Shown here in pieces: positions 37,609 to 37,715 of a DNA stretch of 37,715 nucleotides. The DNA is from a virus: positions 1-37,715 of the IMG/VR virus record IMGVR_UViG_3300019776_000162, one strand, 5' to 3'. The notes under the pieces are model-generated. The model made no database searches. It saw nothing but the letters and a program-made list of their open reading frames with translations, and had not been told where the DNA came from. How positions within the stretch are numbered: position 1 is the stretch's first letter; every line of letters begins with the position of its first letter. Both the position numbers and the translations under genes were made by a program.

Positions 37609-37715
37609 CATTGAGAAACAAGCAGAGCAAGTTCGCAAGAATGGTTGCAGACCTGATTATAAAGGCTTATGACCTTGGTTATGAAGTTACACTTGGTGAT
37701 GCTTACCGCGACCCA
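37605..37715 (+). CDS. Endolysin, 5' end (continues at position 100)
   Basis: The true start of the M15 endolysin: ATG at 37605, overlapping the preceding stop (ATGA), reading MTLRNKQSKFARMVADL and running off the contig end. It is in frame with 1-324 once the 99-bp overlap is collapsed. See the entry at 1-324. Confidence 0.9.
   Translation, partial: MTLRNKQSKFARMVADLIIKAYDLGYEVTLGDAYRDP
37617..37715. repeat. 99-bp terminal direct repeat, right copy
   Basis: Exact copy of 1-99; marks the closure point of the circular genome. Confidence 0.95.

Noticed and set aside
1-37715. CRISPR arrays, tRNA genes, integrase and attachment sites
   Set aside because: Read for regularly spaced repeats, tRNA-like arms and recombinase motifs on both strands by eye; none convincing. 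A tRNA scan and an integrase profile search would settle it.

Overview
The window is one complete, AT-rich, tailed-phage genome. Bases 1-99 are repeated exactly at 37617-37715, and one endolysin gene reads without a break across the two ends, so the molecule closes into a circle of 37,616 bp with a 99-bp overlap left at the contig ends. The gene set (short-tail adaptor and stabilisation proteins, glycine-rich ejection proteins, no tape measure, sheath or tail tube) points to a podovirus-like phage of a Gram-negative bacterium. Supporting signs are an outer-membrane lipoprotein in the lysis cassette and LPS-type glycosyltransferases. A proteobacterial host is likely, but the genus cannot be read from the sequence. 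No integrase, DNA polymerase, RNA polymerase or tRNA gene was seen.

Layout: two divergent transcription units leave a control region at about 10330-10450 and meet at a terminator at 905-953. The leftward unit (10321 to 955) starts with a recombination and replication-support block: a nested small acidic ORF, a Sak4-like ATPase, an SSB-like protein with an acidic DDIPF-type tail, an HNH protein and a DEDDy exonuclease. It continues with three DNA-binding regulators and about twenty small early proteins, many with zinc-ribbon cysteines or one membrane helix. Three internal leftward promoters share a TTTACTTTATTA-type element at the -35 position.

The rightward unit opens with small regulators, a structured leader, a DUF4373-type replication initiator carrying a 15-bp tandem repeat, a primase zinc domain without a catalytic domain, and a DnaB/Twinkle-like helicase. 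A nin-like region follows (NinB, a small TGT/DpdA-like TIM-barrel protein, NinG). An HNH endonuclease gene sits at the 3' end of ninG, with a second NinG-like C-terminus stranded behind it. Packaging and head genes come next: small and large terminase, portal, decoration-like proteins, scaffold behind a two-hairpin leader, major capsid protein and a terminator.

Five genes at 23896-27795 form a sugar-transfer cassette: a TPR-glycosyltransferase, a methyltransferase, a GT9-like, a GT-B-like and a GT8-like protein. They lie inside the structural operon between capsid and tail genes. Tail adaptor, stabilisation protein, a small fibre-like protein, a GNAT-like protein, four internal/ejection proteins, a tail fibre, a holin pair, an M15 endolysin, a small lipoprotein and a DUF1353 protein complete the circle. 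The most interesting points are the glycosylation cassette, the orphan TGT/DpdA-like gene, the rearranged ninG locus, the shared early-promoter element and several RNA-structure candidates.
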